Assembly: GCA_023399635.1 (NCBI GenBank)
Contig: JAEWOP010000047.1
Location: forward strand, 1 to 24,422
From: Pseudomonadota bacterium
Lineage (GTDB): Bacteria > Pseudomonadota > Alphaproteobacteria > Rhizobiales > Rhizobiaceae
Direction of reading: 5' to 3'
DNA: 24,422 nt
The notes under the pieces are model-generated. The model did not search any database. It had not been told where the DNA came from and was given only the letters and a program-made list of their open reading frames with translations. A program made the position numbers and the translations under genes. Positions 1 to 8,576 of this stretch are shown here, one piece after another. Numbering within the stretch: position 1 is the stretch's first letter; each line of letters begins with the position of its first letter.

Positions 1-133
1 CCGCCATCCCCATCAGCGCGTTACGGACAGAGCCCCCAACCACGCGTGCTTCGCCGCCATCCTGGTTGAGGAGCGCGAGGATGCGCGTCAAGGCAGCGTC
101 CTGGAACCAAGCCTCTTGGGCAACTGAAGTCAT
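1..133 (-). CDS. cca: CCA tRNA nucleotidyltransferase, N-terminal fragment (cut by window edge)
   Basis: Only the first 44 codons are inside the window; the gene runs off the left edge. The visible protein reads MTSVAQEAWFQDAALTRIL and then has GGEARVVGGSVRNALMG. The pattern VVGGxVRNxLxG is the start of the nucleotidyltransferase head of class II CCA-adding enzymes and poly(A) polymerases, and GGSVRN is the nucleotide-binding GG motif. The family adds or repairs the 3' CCA end of tRNA in the cytoplasm. The ATG (131-133) overlaps the TGA of the upstream Nudix gene in an ATGA arrangement, so translation is probably coupled. The catalytic DxD carboxylates lie beyond the edge, so a poly(A) polymerase cannot be formally excluded, but the CCA enzyme is the usual partner of these neighbours in rhizobia. 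Confidence 0.85.
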   Translation of the reverse strand, partial: MTSVAQEAWFQDAALTRILALLNQDGGEARVVGGSVRNALMGMA

Positions 134-765
134 GCATAAAGCCTTTCATACAGAGTCCGAACAATGCTTGCCGTGATGCCCCAGATATTCCGCTCCTGAT
201 AAGGGAGCCGGTAGAAATGCCGCTCCGCCCCGTCCCAAACGCGGCTGCCCCGCTGGTGGTTCTTTGGATCCATCAGGAACGACAGGGGCACCTCGAAGAC
301 CTCGTCCACCTCATGCGGGTTGAGCTTAAGCGTGAAGCCCCGCTTCACCACGGAGAGAACCGGCGTGATCCTGAAACCGGTGGCGGCAAGGTATTGAGGT
401 AACCGCCCTACCGGCTCGACGAAGATTGGGGCAAGCCCGATCTCTTCCTCGGCTTCACGCAGGGCCGCCCTTTCCGCGGAAGCATCCTCCGCATCAATCG
501 CGCCACCGGGAAAGGCGATCTGTCCGGAATGCTTCCTAAGCGTCGTGGTGCGCTGGGTGAAGATGACCTTGGCTTCGTCGCCGTCATCAACCACTGGCAC
601 CAGCACCGCAGCATCACGCAACTGCAGCCCCTCGACCACGGGCATCAGATCAGGATTGAGAAGATGATCGCCATGTTCTCGCCAGGCCGCTTCGATCGGG
701 CGTCCGGCCTGGTTGAACGCACGGCTGCGAAATTCGCTGGCAGAAAACAAGGAGGCCTCAGCCAT
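130..765 (-). CDS. Nudix hydrolase, CoA pyrophosphatase (NudL/YeaB) type
   Basis: A 211-residue Nudix protein. Residues 67-92 contain the CoA-pyrophosphatase (UPF0035) signature: VIFTQRTTTLRKHSGQIAFPGG followed by an acidic stretch. This runs into the Nudix box (about 88-111), which ends REAEEEIGL. The family splits CoA and its derivatives into 4'-phosphopantetheine and 3',5'-ADP with Mg2+ or Mn2+; the exact substrate here is inferred from the signature. The frame stays open upstream to 882, but I chose the ATG at 765 because upstream codons lie inside the DUF1285 gene and the protein from MAEASLFS has the normal family length. The start overlaps the DUF1285 stop by 8 bp and the stop overlaps the next gene's ATG by 4 bp, so the three genes look like one operon. 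No strong Shine-Dalgarno is seen, which fits coupling. Confidence 0.9.
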   Translation of the reverse strand: MAEASLFSASEFRSRAFNQAGRPIEAAWREHGDHLLNPDLMPVVEGLQLRDAAVLVPVVDDGDEAKVIFTQRTTTLRKHSGQIAFPGGAIDAEDASAERAALREAEEEIGLAPIFVEPVGRLPQYLAATGFRITPVLSVVKRGFTLKLNPHEVDEVFEVPLSFLMDPKNHQRGSRVWDGAERHFYRLPYQERNIWGITASIVRTLYERLYA

Positions 766-1384
766 GCGACAGTTGATCCAGTTGCCCCGCTGGCATGATC
801 GGGAAGATCTGCCCACCGGAGCGCAGGCAAAACATCTCGACGCCGCCGGTCTCGACAGTTTCTCCAAGCGCGACGAGATCATACATGACCGCTCGCGAAA
901 CCAGCGCCTCCAGCCGACCCCGCACGAGAAGGTATGGCTTCAGCTCGGCGTTGTCTCCCGCAATCTCGAAACGCAGCGGATGGTCGGCGCCGGCCTCTAC
1001 CACATCACCGACATTGGTACGAAAGGTCAGCAACTGCTCTCCTCCTCGGCCGGAAACGTTCATCTCGACTGCCAGAAAGGCCGCGTCCTGCACCCGGATC
1101 CCCACCTTCTCCACCGGGGTCACAAGGTAGGTCTTGCCATCTTCGTCCTTGCGCAGGACCGTCGAAAACAGTCGCACGAGTGGCTGTCGTCCGATCGGCG
1201 TGCCCATATAGAACCACGTGCCGTCGGATCGGATCTCCATGTCGAGGTCGCCGCAGAAGGGCGGGTTCCACTTGTCGACGGGGGGGAGTCCGGGCTTTCC
1301 GCCGGATTTCTGTTCGGAAGCACGCGCCACGAGCGCTGCCAGTCCGGCGGCATCCGTCGCTGTCTGAATGGTGTCTTCTGCCAT
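758..1384 (-). CDS. DUF1285 family protein
   Basis: A 208-residue soluble protein with no signal peptide or membrane segment. After a variable 30-residue start it has the conserved core of DUF1285: PPVDKWNPPFCGDLDMEI, then DGTWFYMGTPIGRQPLVRLF, then VTPVEKVGIRVQDAAF. The family is widespread in Proteobacteria and has no firmly assigned biochemical role, so none is given. It is the first gene of the minus-strand operon with the Nudix and CCA genes, and shares an upstream spacer of about 170 bp with the divergent MoxR gene. The ATG at 1382-1384 follows GGACTGAAAG, a weak Shine-Dalgarno. Family assignment is confident from the core motifs; function is unknown. Confidence 0.88.
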   Translation of the reverse strand: MAEDTIQTATDAAGLAALVARASEQKSGGKPGLPPVDKWNPPFCGDLDMEIRSDGTWFYMGTPIGRQPLVRLFSTVLRKDEDGKTYLVTPVEKVGIRVQDAAFLAVEMNVSGRGGEQLLTFRTNVGDVVEAGADHPLRFEIAGDNAELKPYLLVRGRLEALVSRAVMYDLVALGETVETGGVEMFCLRSGGQIFPIMPAGQLDQLSHG

Positions 1385-1422
1385 CTTTCAGTCCCGCTTC
1401 CGCTTTAAGTCCAATCTGTCAC

Positions 1423-1472
1423 GAGATAGTCATTCACGACATGCTTGTCAGCCGCCGTGACGGCAATAAGTT
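1423..1472. promoter_or_regulatory. Candidate divergent promoters between DUF1285 and moxR operons
   Basis: On the minus strand CTGACA (1446-1451) and TATCTC (1423-1428) are 17 bp apart, giving a start near 1416 and a 5' UTR of about 32 nt for the DUF1285 gene. On the plus strand TTGTCA (1445-1450) and TAAGTT (1467-1472) are 16 bp apart and could drive the MoxR operon. The two -35 hexamers overlap almost completely, so the promoters would compete. Both -10 boxes are only moderate matches to consensus. Confidence 0.35.
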
Positions 1473-1556
1473 GAAGTGGGTGAAGCGCATGCGGCACTGC
1501 AGCGATTCGCATACCCCCAGCATGAGGCCGGGGAGACGCCTGATGGAGAGCGCGAT

Positions 1557-2570
1557 ATGGGCCTGATGAACTCCACCGAAACGGTTCTGGACGAAAAGGC
1601 CGTTGTGGCCGCGGCCGAACGCGCTCTGGCTGATATTGCCGCGGTGCGCCAGGAGGTTGCAACGGTGATCTTCGGCCAGGAACGTGTGGTGGAAAACACC
1701 ATGCTTGCCCTGCTGTCAGGCGGCCATGCGCTGCTGGTCGGCGTTCCGGGCCTGGCCAAGACGAAACTGGTAACGACGCTCGGCACCGTTCTCGGGCTCC
1801 AGGCAAACCGCATCCAGTTCACGCCAGACCTCATGCCGTCGGATATCCTGGGCTCTGAAGTTATGGACCAGGATGAAACCGGGCGTCGCTCCTTCCGCTT
1901 TGTCAAAGGGCCGGTCTTCGCGCAGCTGCTGATGGCTGACGAGATCAACCGCGCCTCCCCCCGCACCCAGTCTGCCCTACTGCAGTCCATGCAGGAGTAC
2001 CACATCACGGTTGCCGGTCAGCGCTATGATCTGCCTGCTCCATTCCACGTCCTCGCAACTCAAAATCCGTTGGAGCAGGAAGGGACCTATCCATTGCCGG
2101 AAGCGCAGCTTGACCGCTTCCTGCTGCAGGTCGACGTGCTTTATCCGGAGCTTGACGCCGAACGGCAGATCCTGCTGGAAACCACCGCCCGTTCAGAAGC
2201 CAAGCCGCGCGAGGTGATCGCTGCCGGTCGGCTCCAGGAAATCCAGGCACTGATCCGTCAGATGCCGGTCAGCGACAAGGTGGTTGATGCCATTCTGGCG
2301 ATCGTCCGCTCTGCTCGCCCCGGCCATGGCAACGCAACCACGGACAAGAACGTTGCCTGGGGACCGGGTCCTCGCGCCGGACAATCGCTCATGCTTACCG
2401 CCCGCGCCCGCGCGCTTTACCAGGGGCGGCTGGCACCATCGCTGGACGATGTCTATGCGCTCGCTGAACCCGTGCTGCAGCACCGCATGGCGCTGACATT
2501 TGCAGCACGTGCCGAAGGCATGTCTGTGCGCGACGTGATCGGCGGCCTCGTCAAGCAGGCGCGCGGTTAA
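1557..2570 (+). CDS. MoxR family AAA+ ATPase
   Basis: A 337-residue cytoplasmic AAA+ ATPase of the MoxR branch. From the chosen ATG: Walker A GVPGLAKT at 62-69, the MoxR stretch RIQFTPDLMPSDILG at about 85-99, Walker B LLMADEI at 124-130, sensor 1 ATQNP at 167-171, and LPEAQLDRF at 180-188. Helix-bundle lid motifs (GPRAGQSL) are near the end. MoxR ATPases act as chaperones that mature or insert metal into von Willebrand A-type partners, and the next gene encodes such a partner (DUF58). The frame is open from 1476. I start at 1557 because GGAGAG at 1545-1550 lies 6 nt before it; ATG 1566 is a second option. First gene of a four-gene operon running to 8408. Confidence 0.93.
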   Translation: MGLMNSTETVLDEKAVVAAAERALADIAAVRQEVATVIFGQERVVENTMLALLSGGHALLVGVPGLAKTKLVTTLGTVLGLQANRIQFTPDLMPSDILGSEVMDQDETGRRSFRFVKGPVFAQLLMADEINRASPRTQSALLQSMQEYHITVAGQRYDLPAPFHVLATQNPLEQEGTYPLPEAQLDRFLLQVDVLYPELDAERQILLETTARSEAKPREVIAAGRLQEIQALIRQMPVSDKVVDAILAIVRSARPGHGNATTDKNVAWGPGPRAGQSLMLTARARALYQGRLAPSLDDVYALAEPVLQHRMALTFAARAEGMSVRDVIGGLVKQARG

Positions 2571-2599
2571 CGCCGCTGCGGCCATAGAAAGGACCCCGC

Positions 2600-3517
2600 G
2601 TGGCATCCATCGGCCAGATCGTTCAGCAGACTGCAGGCAACGAGGTTCTTTCCCGTGCTCAGGCGCGTGCAGCCCTTGTGCCTGACTGCATGGTCGAGGC
2701 AAAGCGCATTGCGAATACCGTGATCGCCGGATGGCACGGGCGCCGCAAACGCGGTATCGGCGAAAACTTCTGGCAGTTCCGTCCCTATGCGGATGGGGAA
2801 AGCCTGGCCGCAATCGACTGGCGCCGCTCCGCTCGCGACGACCATACCTATGTCCGTGATCGGGAGTGGGAAGCGGCCCACACGGTCTGGCTGTGGGCAG
2901 ACCTTTCACCATCGATGATGTACAAGTCGAGCTTTGGCAGCGTTTCCAAGGAAAGCCGGGCTCTTGTGCTGATGCTGGCGCTGGCGGAGATCCTTGCCCG
3001 CTCCGGAGAGCGCATCGGCTGCCCCGGGGTCATGGAGCCGGTTTCTGCTCGCAACGCGGCCGAACGACTGGCCGCTGCCATCATGCACGCGCCGCAGACC
3101 GCAGGCTTGCCTGAGACGAAGATGATCCGCGGCCACAGCGATATCGTCCTGATCGGTGACTTCCTCGATGACGCCGACAGGATCATGGAGCGTATCACTC
3201 CCCTGGCCCGCCGCGGACTGCGCGGCCATGTGGTAGAGATCGCAGACCCAGCAGAGGAGACCTTCCCCTTCTCCGGTCGCACCGAATTCATGGATCCGGA
3301 AACTGGCGAAAAGCTTGTTTCCGGACGTGCCGAAACGATCCGGGCAGACTACCGCCGCGCCTATCTTGTCCGTCGCGAAACCCTTGGTGAGTCCTTGCGA
3401 CGCCTTGGCTGGAGCTTTGCCTTCCACCGCACAGACCACCTGGCTTCGGAAGCACTGGTGGCGGTTCACGGCTATCTTTCCGGCCTGCCCGTCTCCGGCT
3501 ATGGAGGGCAAGAGTGA
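2600..3517 (+). CDS. DUF58 domain protein (MoxR partner, vWA-like)
   Basis: A 305-residue protein. Residues about 50-85 carry the DUF58 hallmark: RRKRGIGENFWQFRPYADGE then IDWRRSARDDHTYVRD. This is followed by DLSPSM at 101-106, which preserves the DxSxS half of a vWA metal site (MIDAS). There is no membrane segment. DUF58 proteins are encoded beside MoxR ATPases and are thought to be their substrates or adaptors; the exact role here is inferred. The start is GTG at 2600, supported by AAAGGA at 2588-2593 with 6-nt spacing. The 29-bp gap from moxR and the 4-bp overlap (GTGA) with the next gene indicate one transcript with coupled translation. Confidence 0.92.
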   Translation: MASIGQIVQQTAGNEVLSRAQARAALVPDCMVEAKRIANTVIAGWHGRRKRGIGENFWQFRPYADGESLAAIDWRRSARDDHTYVRDREWEAAHTVWLWADLSPSMMYKSSFGSVSKESRALVLMLALAEILARSGERIGCPGVMEPVSARNAAERLAAAIMHAPQTAGLPETKMIRGHSDIVLIGDFLDDADRIMERITPLARRGLRGHVVEIADPAEETFPFSGRTEFMDPETGEKLVSGRAETIRADYRRAYLVRRETLGESLRRLGWSFAFHRTDHLASEALVAVHGYLSGLPVSGYGGQE

Positions 3518-6330
3518 GCGCGTTCGCCTTCGCCAGTCCGGCGATCCTCCTTGGCCTTCTTGCGCTTCCGGCCATCTGGTGGCTGCTGAGGCTGACGCCG
3601 CCTCGTCCCAAGACCGAGGTCTTTCCGCCGCTTCGCATCCTGGCCTCCGTCCTGAAGCGGGAAGAAACGCCGGCGCAAAGCCCGTGGTGGCTGACCCTGC
3701 TGCGTATGGGGCTTGCCGCAGCCATCATTCTTGCCATCGCCAATCCTGTGATGAATCCGCGTGCCAATTCCTTGAATACGAATGGACCGCTGGTACTTGT
3801 TGTGGACAACAGCTGGGCCGCAGCTCCGGACTGGGATCGTCGCGTGCGCACAGCAGAAGCACTGATCGCAGATGCGGAGGATGCGGGCCTTCCCGTCGCC
3901 GTCGCATTCACCGCCGACGTCAGCCATGACGCTGCCCCGGGCGGTGCCGCAGCAGCACGCGAAAAACTTAATGCGGCACGCCCGAAACCCTTGGTACCGG
4001 ATCGTGAACGCGCAGCCGCCGCTGTGACCGAAGGGCTGAACGGCACCCGGCCCGGGAGCGTGGTTTTTCTCGCCGACGGCATTGCCGCCCCATCGGATGA
4101 AACCGCTTTCGCATCGCTTTCCGCGCTCGCACCCTCGCAGTTCCGCTTAATTGAAGGCGACGGGGCGGCCGCTGTCGCAATCACCAGCGCCGCCAACAAC
4201 GCCAATGCGATGTCTGTGACAGCAACGCGACTGGCCTCGGACACCAGCCAGACCCTTCCTGTTGCGGCGCTCGATACACAGGGGCGCGCGCTCGCTTCAG
4301 CTACGATAGATTTTCCTCCCGGCGCTGGAACGGCGACAGTGGAACTCACAGCGCCGTTCGAGCTTCGCAACGATTTCGCCCGCCTGTCTCTCTCCAGTCT
4401 GTCCACTGCAGGAGCAGTCCATCTTCTGGATGATGGCTTCAAGCGCCGACGCGTCGCCTTGATTGCGGGTGAGAGCGGCAGCGATTTCCAGCCTCTACTT
4501 CAGCCGCTGTATTATATCAGCCGAGCGCTCCAGCCTTACGCCGACTTGATCGAGCCGGCGACGGCCGACCTCTCGGTATCAATCCCACAGATCCTGCAAA
4601 ACAATCCTTCTGCGATCATCATGGCTGATGTCGGCCGGCTGCCGGCAGATGTCTACGAGCCGATGAACGAGTGGATCTCTCGTGGCGGCGTGCTTATCCG
4701 CTTCGCCGGCCCTCGATTGGCTTCCGCACCTGCTGACGACCCTCTGGTTCCAGTGATCCTGCGTCAGGGCGAGCGAGCGCTGGGCGGTGCGATGTCATGG
4801 TCGGAGCCTCAGTCGCTCGCGGATTTCCCGCCCACCGGACCATTTGCCGGACTGCCACCGGCAAATGACATCACCATTACCCGCCAGGTTCTGGCAGAGC
4901 CGACTCCTGATCTTGCTGAACGTACCTGGGCAAGTCTCGGCGACGGAACACCATTGGTGACGACCCGGGAACAGGAGAGTGGTCGTATCGTTCTCTTTCA
5001 CACCAGCGCCGAAGCCACCTGGTCAAACATGCCGCTGTCTGGAACCTTCGTGGAGATGTTGCGCCGGCTTGTGCAGATGGCAAGAGCTGGGGGAGCCGCG
5101 ATGGGCAGTGCCGCGGAAAACGGGGCTGCCGTTCTGCCGCCCTATCGGCTGCTCAATGCAGATGGGTCTCTCACGACGGAAGCTGGCACCGCCAAGCCGA
5201 TTACCCTGGATGCCGGAGACACACCTGCCGCGAGCTTTGATCATCCTCCTGGTCTTTACGGCACCGAAGACGGCTTCAGTGCCATAAACCTACTTGAGCG
5301 GGGAAGCGAACTTGCGCGCTTGGATGCCGAAGGCATCAGCGCCGAGATTGTGCGGGAAGGCCTGATCGGCGAAGAGGCAAGATCGCTGCGTCCGCATCTG
5401 TTTGCCGCTGCCTTCTTCCTCATCCTCCTTGACAGCCTGATCGTCCTGTTCATGAACGGCGCCTTCACGCGGCGCCCGCGCTCGCCCCGATCCGCCGCAG
5501 CCAGCATCGCGGCCATCGCGGGTCTGTTGCTTGCGCTCGAGCCAAACTCGGTGTTTGCACAGCAAGACGCAAAACCCGGTGATGAAGTCATCCTGGATCG
5601 TCTGGACACCACGCATCTTGCATATGTGGTGACGGGTGAAACGGAGGTTGACCGCATTTCCGAGCAAGGCTTGCAAGGTCTCACTCAGTTTCTCACGTAT
5701 CGAACGACGCTAGAGCCGGGTGAGCCAGTGGGCGTCGACATTGCAAACGATGAGCTATCCTTCTACCCGATCATCTACTGGCCGATCTCGGCTGCTGCGC
5801 CGATGCCCTCGCCGGCTGCTATTTCCCGTATTGACGCCTATATGCGCAATGGCGGCACAGTGCTGTTTGATACGCGCGACCAGTTTTCCACCCTAGACGG
5901 TTCTGGCGCCTCGTCTCCGAACGGCGAGCGCCTGCAGGCGGTGCTCGCCAACATTGACATACCGCCGCTTGAGCCGACACCGGAAGACCATGTCCTGGCG
6001 CGGTCCTTCTATCTGTTGAACGACTTCCCGGGACGCTATGCCGGAAGCCCTCTTTGGGTCGAAGCACGGCAGGAGGCCGCGCAGACGGGAAGCGAGCTTT
6101 CTTCGTCCGGAGACGGCGTGACGCCCCTTCTCATCACCGCCAATGACTTCGCAGGCGCTTGGGCCATTGACGCGCAAGGATCCGCGGTGCTGCCGACGGT
6201 TCCCTCCGACGCCATGCAGCGTGAATACGCCTATCGGGCAGGCGTCAACATCATGATGTACATGCTGACCGGCAATTACAAAGCCGACCAGGTGCACGTA
6301 CCCGCCCTCCTCGAGCGGCTTGGCCAGTAG
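3514..6330 (+). CDS. BatA/DUF4159 large membrane protein
   Basis: A 938-residue protein. Residues 1-80 form a BatA-type anchor with two membrane helices (about 8-26 and 60-79) joined by RLTPPRPKTEVFPPLRIL. A vWA-like region follows, but its metal motif is degenerate: VVDNSWA (98-102 is DNSWA) in place of DxSxS. The middle is probably a long periplasmic part. Further hydrophobic helices lie at about 627-648 and 661-677, and the tail from about 686 (THLAYVVTGETEVDRISEQGLQGL, then GGTVLFDTRD) matches the DUF4159 type. It starts at GTG, overlapping the DUF58 stop. The likely role is a membrane partner of the MoxR/DUF58 pair at the cell envelope; the substrate is unknown. The domain calls are from motif memory and would benefit from a profile search. 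Confidence 0.87.
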   Translation: MSAFAFASPAILLGLLALPAIWWLLRLTPPRPKTEVFPPLRILASVLKREETPAQSPWWLTLLRMGLAAAIILAIANPVMNPRANSLNTNGPLVLVVDNSWAAAPDWDRRVRTAEALIADAEDAGLPVAVAFTADVSHDAAPGGAAAAREKLNAARPKPLVPDRERAAAAVTEGLNGTRPGSVVFLADGIAAPSDETAFASLSALAPSQFRLIEGDGAAAVAITSAANNANAMSVTATRLASDTSQTLPVAALDTQGRALASATIDFPPGAGTATVELTAPFELRNDFARLSLSSLSTAGAVHLLDDGFKRRRVALIAGESGSDFQPLLQPLYYISRALQPYADLIEPATADLSVSIPQILQNNPSAIIMADVGRLPADVYEPMNEWISRGGVLIRFAGPRLASAPADDPLVPVILRQGERALGGAMSWSEPQSLADFPPTGPFAGLPPANDITITRQVLAEPTPDLAERTWASLGDGTPLVTTREQESGRIVLFHTSAEATWSNMPLSGTFVEMLRRLVQMARAGGAAMGSAAENGAAVLPPYRLLNADGSLTTEAGTAKPITLDAGDTPAASFDHPPGLYGTEDGFSAINLLERGSELARLDAEGISAEIVREGLIGEEARSLRPHLFAAAFFLILLDSLIVLFMNGAFTRRPRSPRSAAASIAAIAGLLLALEPNSVFAQQDAKPGDEVILDRLDTTHLAYVVTGETEVDRISEQGLQGLTQFLTYRTTLEPGEPVGVDIANDELSFYPIIYWPISAAAPMPSPAAISRIDAYMRNGGTVLFDTRDQFSTLDGSGASSPNGERLQAVLANIDIPPLEPTPEDHVLARSFYLLNDFPGRYAGSPLWVEARQEAAQTGSELSSSGDGVTPLLITANDFAGAWAIDAQGSAVLPTVPSDAMQREYAYRAGVNIMMYMLTGNYKADQVHVPALLERLGQ

Positions 6331-6341
6331 GACGCGACGGG

Positions 6342-8408
6342 ATGACGATGGAATTCGCCCCATTTCTAGCTTGGCCAGTGCTGGCGGTCCTCTCGGCAGC
6401 CGCCGTAGCGTTGGCCGTGCTGTCCTTCTGGCGGGGCGTGCGAGGAGCAGCCCTGCGTGCGGTGGCGCTGGCGGCCCTGCTTCTGGCCCTCGCCAACCCC
6501 CTCCTCACCGAGGAAGATCGCGAGCAACTCTCAACCATAGTCCCAATCGTCGTTGACCGTTCACAAAGCCAAGATACGGCCGGCCGAAGCGAGCAGACCG
6601 ACCAGGCGCTGGCGCAACTGCAGGAGCGCTTTTCCCGCTTCCCCCGCATCGAGACGCGAGTGGTCGAAGTCGATAGCGGAGCCGAGACCGATACTCCGTC
6701 CACTCAGGCCTTCTCCGCCCTCTCCTCCGCCATCTCGGATGTGGCGCCAGGGCGCATCGGGGGGGCCGTGTTCCTCACCGACGGACAGATCCACGATCTT
6801 CCAGGCATCAACCAGGACCTTGGCTTCACTGCCCCGGTGCACGGACTGATCACTGGACAACCGGATGAGTTCGATCGGCGGATCCAGATCGGTCAGGCTC
6901 CCCGCTTCGGAATTGTCGGCGAAGAGCAGCAACTCACCTTTCGCGTCTTCGACGACGGGCGAAGTGCTGGCGGCTCCGCACAAGTGACGATCAGAATGAA
7001 CGGGGAACCGTTGGAAACGCTGCCCGCAGCGCCTGGTGCAGATACGCCCTTCACGTTTACTGTGCCGCGCGGCGGCAACAACGTGATGGAGTTCTCCGTG
7101 GCCGAAGTGCCCGGAGAGGTTACGGCGGTCAATAACCGGGCGATCCACATCATCGACGGGATCCGGCAGAACCTGCGCGTGCTTCTCGTTTCCGGCGAGC
7201 CGCATGCGGGTGAACGCGCCTGGCGAAACCTCCTGAAGTCGGACGCATCCGTCGACCTCGTCCATTTCACTATTTTGCGACCTCCCGAGAAGCAGGATGG
7301 CACGCCGATCAACGAGCTGTCGCTGATTGCCTTCCCCACGCGCGAACTCTTTGTCGAGAAGATCGAGGACTTCGACCTGATCATCTTCGACCGTTACACG
7401 CACCGCAACGTGCTGCCGATCCTCTACTATGACTACATTGCCCAGTATGTGGAAAACGGCGGTGCCTTGCTGATCGCCGCCGGCCCGGAGCACGCCGGCG
7501 AAAGCTCCATCGCTGCGACGCCGCTAGCGCAAATCCTGCCGGCAAGTCCGACGGGCGAGGTCCACACTGCCGGCTTCCTGCCGCGGCTTTCGGAAGACGG
7601 CCGAAAACACCCGGTCACGCGTGGTCTCGATGGCGCGACACAGGACCCTCCTGCCTGGGGCCGTTGGTTCCGCTCGATCGACGTGGCGCAGCCGGAGGGC
7701 CAGACGGTGATGCAGGGCGATGACGATCGGCCACTTCTCGTGCTCAACCGTGAAGGGGAAGGCCGTGTGGCGATGCTGCTATCCGACCACGGCTGGTTGT
7801 GGGCGCGTGGCTTTGAGGGTGGTGGACCGCATGTTTCTCTGTACCGACGCATCGCCCACTGGTTGATGAAGGAGCCGGAGCTGGAGGAAGAGGCACTTAC
7901 CGCCCGCGCAACCGGCCGTACACTGGAGGTCAACCGCCAGACGATCGGCGACAATCCCGGTCCCGCCACTATTACATACCCATCCGGCCGCTCCGAAACC
8001 CTTCCTCTTGCCGAAAGCGGCCCCGGTCTCTTTCGGCTTGAGCGCAGGATGGAAGAGACAGGATTGTTTGAGATCACCAATGGCGAGTTCTCGACACTCG
8101 TCCATGTTGGAGCAGTCGATGCTCCCGAGTTCAAGGCGATGATCTCTACGGAAGAGACGCTTGCGCCCTATGCCGAGCGCACCAAAGGTCTCGTCGCTCG
8201 TGTGGCAGATGGCAGTGCCATCGCACTGCCAAGCATCCTCCCAGTGCGCGGCGAGGTGCGGGTCAATGACGCCGATCGGATGGTGATCCGCCTCACCGAC
8301 GAAACCGTTCTGCGCGGCGTAAACACAATTCCATTGTTCGCCGGGTTCGCCGGTCTCTCTGCGCTTCTCCTCGCCGTTGCCGCGATGTGGTGGCGCGAAG
8401 GACGCTAA
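6342..8408 (+). CDS. Membrane protein with vWA-like motif and glutamine-amidotransferase-like domain
   Basis: A 688-residue protein, last gene of the MoxR operon. It has two N-terminal membrane helices (about 8-28 and 35-53) and a C-terminal one (about 663-683). Right after the second helix comes IVVDRSQSQD, whose DRSQS at 72-76 keeps the DxSxS metal-site pattern that the preceding protein has lost. From about 278 (LRVLLVSGEPHAGERAW) to about 385 (GGALLIAAGPE) it resembles the class I glutamine-amidotransferase-like fold in this family; I see no clear Cys-His-Glu catalytic set, so enzymatic activity is doubtful. It lies 11 bp after the DUF4159 gene, with TAGGA over that stop codon as a possible ribosome site. 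ATG 6348 is an alternative start. Role: probable envelope partner of MoxR/DUF58; not experimentally defined to my knowledge. Confidence 0.85.
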   Translation: MTMEFAPFLAWPVLAVLSAAAVALAVLSFWRGVRGAALRAVALAALLLALANPLLTEEDREQLSTIVPIVVDRSQSQDTAGRSEQTDQALAQLQERFSRFPRIETRVVEVDSGAETDTPSTQAFSALSSAISDVAPGRIGGAVFLTDGQIHDLPGINQDLGFTAPVHGLITGQPDEFDRRIQIGQAPRFGIVGEEQQLTFRVFDDGRSAGGSAQVTIRMNGEPLETLPAAPGADTPFTFTVPRGGNNVMEFSVAEVPGEVTAVNNRAIHIIDGIRQNLRVLLVSGEPHAGERAWRNLLKSDASVDLVHFTILRPPEKQDGTPINELSLIAFPTRELFVEKIEDFDLIIFDRYTHRNVLPILYYDYIAQYVENGGALLIAAGPEHAGESSIAATPLAQILPASPTGEVHTAGFLPRLSEDGRKHPVTRGLDGATQDPPAWGRWFRSIDVAQPEGQTVMQGDDDRPLLVLNREGEGRVAMLLSDHGWLWARGFEGGGPHVSLYRRIAHWLMKEPELEEEALTARATGRTLEVNRQTIGDNPGPATITYPSGRSETLPLAESGPGLFRLERRMEETGLFEITNGEFSTLVHVGAVDAPEFKAMISTEETLAPYAERTKGLVARVADGSAIALPSILPVRGEVRVNDADRMVIRLTDETVLRGVNTIPLFAGFAGLSALLLAVAAMWWREGR
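8211..8230 (+). repeat. Stem-loop near the 3' end of the MoxR operon
   Basis: GGCAGTGC (8211-8218) and GCACTGCC (8223-8230) pair perfectly around the loop CATC, and T8210/A8231 add a ninth pair. It lies inside the coding sequence about 180 bp before the stop. No T-run follows, so it is not a standard terminator. It may be a chance product of a G/C-rich gene. Confidence 0.5.
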
Positions 8409-8541
8409 TAAGGCGCAAGCCACGCCCGCTCTCGCACCTTTATCCCGGGACCATGCTTGAAGAAGAAGGTTCATGAGGTACCACGCGATACTTTCGACGC
8501 AACACGTAGTGGTTGTTTCTGCTGATCCTCTCGAACGAAAG

Positions 8542-8570
8542 TTGACATTCCTTCGCGGAGGTCGTATATA
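8542..8570 (+). promoter_or_regulatory. Sigma-70 promoter of the cold-shock gene
   Basis: TTGACA at 8542-8547 is a perfect -35 box, followed by exactly 17 bp and TATATA at 8565-8570. This is the best promoter in the window. The predicted start is near 8577, about 131 nt before the cold-shock ATG. Confidence 0.85.
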
Positions 8571-8576
8571 ACCAAC

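Noticed and set aside
713..1408. Plus-strand open frame of 231 codons opposite DUF1285
   Set aside because: Antisense shadow; the DUF1285 core on the minus strand is convincing.
3288..4442. Minus-strand open frame of 384 codons
   Set aside because: It lies antisense to the DUF58 and BatA/DUF4159 genes, is Ala/Ser/Arg-rich low complexity and has no recognisable motif; it is a by-product of high G+C codon use.
6561..7493. Minus-strand open frame of 310 codons within the GATase-like gene
   Set aside because: No motifs, and the sense frame continues through with typical family sequence.
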